The notes beneath the pieces are model-generated. The model ran no database searches. It saw only the letters and a list, made by a program, of their open reading frames with translations, and had not been told where the DNA came from. DNA of 11,395 bases, taken from the NCBI GenBank assembly GCA_027596945.1, contig JADGJH010001194.1, positions 1 to 11,395 on the forward strand, read 5' to 3'. The stretch's first letter is position 1. Every line of letters starts with the position of its first letter. A program made the position numbers and the translations under genes. This DNA is from Physocladia obscura. Its lineage: Eukaryota > Chytridiomycota > Chytridiomycetes > Chytridiales > Chytriomycetaceae. Of the stretch, positions 10,015 to 11,395 are shown piece by piece.

Positions 10015-11288
10015 TCACTTCTTTTTCATCTTTAAAAGTGCCTTTGAAAGCCTAGAATACACGTTAGCTGCCGGTTTTTTTACTGATGGCGCAGCTGTTT
10101 TAATCCCAGTGAAAAGCTTTTTGACATCTTCTAACGGCATTGACAGCTGCGGTTTGTGAACAGCACTGGGAGTCTGCACGATCCCAACCAGATTGCCTTC
10201 ACGATACTTGACCGATGACAAACGTCCATCCACATCATAAGATACAGGAACAACATGAGATTTAATAGCAGGATAGGTCTGCTTTTGTTGCATCATTGAT
10301 GACAAAATTTTAGCAGACACAGAAGGCACCCCATCTTTTTTGGTTCGCTTCCGATTATTTTTTGAAGATAACTTTTCTTCTTCTGCTTCTTCTTCTTCAA
10401 AAATACCCTCAAATTCTTCACTCGCATTTTCAGCTTCAGAATCACCACTGTTCCAATCAGATACTTCTTCTGCATCTTGCAGGTCATCAATATACTCTGG
10501 CTCATCATCACTTTGTGCAACCTCACGATCATTACTATCATCGTCGTCATCGATTATTGCATACTTGCGTTTTCCGAACGTTAATTTAATAGGCTTCAGT
10601 TCAATGCTATTCACATTGCTGCCACCCACTAAATTATCGCCTCCTTCATCCTCGTCATCTAACACCACATTTCTTCTCCAGCCGTTAGTCGTAACTAGAT
10701 CAATCGTTTTCTTTCTGGTACGTGTCGTTGAAACCGATCTAGCAGGACGCACCTCAATTCCAGACTCTCGACAACGTGACCTCACAACTTCGCCAAACTT
10801 TTTGACAAGCCGTCGCACGTTGGTGATTTCTGCTGGAATGCTGGCTCTAATGAAAGCCCGCATTTTTGCGTTTGGTTTCCAAGTATCGTCGAGGGCTGTC
10901 ATTTGGCGGGTGAGGAACCTGGAGAGGACGAGGAGGCCTGATAGTTCATATTTTGATAGCGGATGTTGGTGTTGGGGCGGTAACAGCGGCAATAGAGTTT
11001 CTTGTTGTTCTGCAAACGGCTGGGAAGGATTCAGTTTTGGCGGTTTGAGAACAGACAGATAATATTTGGCGGCATAGAATTGCATTGGGAGGAAGTACGG
11101 AAATCTTAAAAAACATGAAACAAATAAGTTGAATAAAGTACAATGGTAATGATTGTGCACCTGAATTTCAGTGGAACATCAGTTTTGTTTTCAATATCGT
11201 AAATTTCGAGCTGGCCGCTGATATTCATGCCATGAAGAAAGTTTCCGCCAATAACGATTGTATCTTTTGGAGTAAAGACAGCATGAAT
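10015..11288 (-). CDS. JHD1: JmjC histone demethylase, Jhd1/KDM2-like, C-terminal part
   Basis: Minus-strand exons are 11288-11161 and 11104-10015, joined by a 56-base intron (GTGCAC...TTAAG, phase 2); 405 residues are visible. The first exon gives the end of the JmjC fold: IHAVFTPKDT, then IVIGGNFLHGMN, then QLEIYDIE. In KDM2/PHF8-type enzymes the His of IHAV is the third Fe(II) ligand, so the catalytic core is conserved as far as seen. Splicing yields KFRFPYFLPMQFYAAKYY, which aligns with the post-JmjC helix of KDM2 proteins. Retaining the intron gives an early stop. After a helical region (LSKYELSGLLVLSRFLTRQM) come about 110 residues rich in Asp/Glu/Ser, including DDDDDSNDRE and EEEEAEEE, then a basic end, SKALLKMKKK. 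The family removes methyl groups from histone H3 (Lys36 for Jhd1/KDM2) using 2-oxoglutarate and iron, in the nucleus. The HxD ligands and any PHD finger lie beyond the window. Confidence 0.85.
11105..11160 (-). other. Intron of the JmjC gene
   Basis: A 56-base GT-AG intron with donor GTGCAC and a pyrimidine-rich end (CATGTTTTTTAAG). Its removal fuses ...VPLKF-R to FPYFLPM, the conserved continuation in KDM2-type proteins. Reading through it meets a TAA within 20 codons. Confidence 0.85.
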
Positions 11289-11320
11289 CTGTTTTAATAC
11301 CCAAATTTATTCAATACGGC

Positions 11321-11395
<75 letters not shown>
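11321..11395. repeat. (AAT)25 microsatellite inside a JmjC-gene intron
   Basis: Twenty-five perfect AAT units run from 11321 to the window edge, so the true length is unknown. They lie 32 bases beyond the AG acceptor (11290-11289) of the upstream JmjC exon, so on the coding strand they are an intronic (ATT)n tract. A TAA in the reading frame between the repeat and the exon supports an intron here. Confidence 0.95.

Noticed and set aside
10378..10420. CTTCTT-type trinucleotide-rich stretch as a microsatellite
   Set aside because: It encodes the glutamate-rich part of the JmjC protein tail and is imperfect; low-complexity coding explains it.
10340..11062. 240-residue plus-strand open frame
   Set aside because: It is antisense to the JmjC gene's acidic tail; its serine runs are the complement of Asp/Glu-rich codons.

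Overview
This window is nuclear DNA from a eukaryote, most likely an early-diverging (chytrid-like) fungus. The enolase, HET-domain and JmjC genes can each be rebuilt across short GT-AG introns of 53-66 bases. The HET family is essentially fungal, and the non-coding DNA is AT-rich with long A/T tracts. The lineage call is inference; no marker here fixes the species.

Layout, left to right. Bases 1-160 (minus) hold the 5' end of an unrecognised gene that runs off the window. Bases 161-1889 contain no intact gene, but patches at 346-483 and 605-1428 look like coding sequence broken by stops and a frameshift. Bases 1890-4946 (plus) are a three-exon gene for a protein of about 979 residues with a central HET (heterokaryon incompatibility) domain. 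Bases 4947-5858 are intergenic and carry a frameshifted coding relic at 5262-5517. Bases 5859-7552 (minus) are a six-exon enolase gene, convergent with the HET gene. Its canonical product is 437 residues, and an upstream in-frame ATG could add 27 more. Bases 7553-10014 are about 2.5 kb without an intact gene: the enolase promoter side, then a CpG-poor stretch of broken reading frames at about 8022-9050. One part of that stretch vaguely resembles Crypton-type tyrosine recombinases. Bases 10015-11288 (minus) are the last two exons of a JmjC histone demethylase of the Jhd1/KDM2 type. Its upstream intron contains 25 AAT repeats that run to the window edge.

Enolase (glycolysis) and the JmjC protein (chromatin) are housekeeping genes with no evident functional link to the HET gene. 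The most interesting feature is the HET gene. Its first exon is CpG-rich like the housekeeping genes, while the two exons holding the HET domain and C-terminal region are CpG-poor like the relic-filled intergenic DNA. This suggests a chimeric gene, or a repeat-family HET gene that landed in or beside an older gene. No CRISPR array, rRNA, tRNA or complete transposon was recognised.
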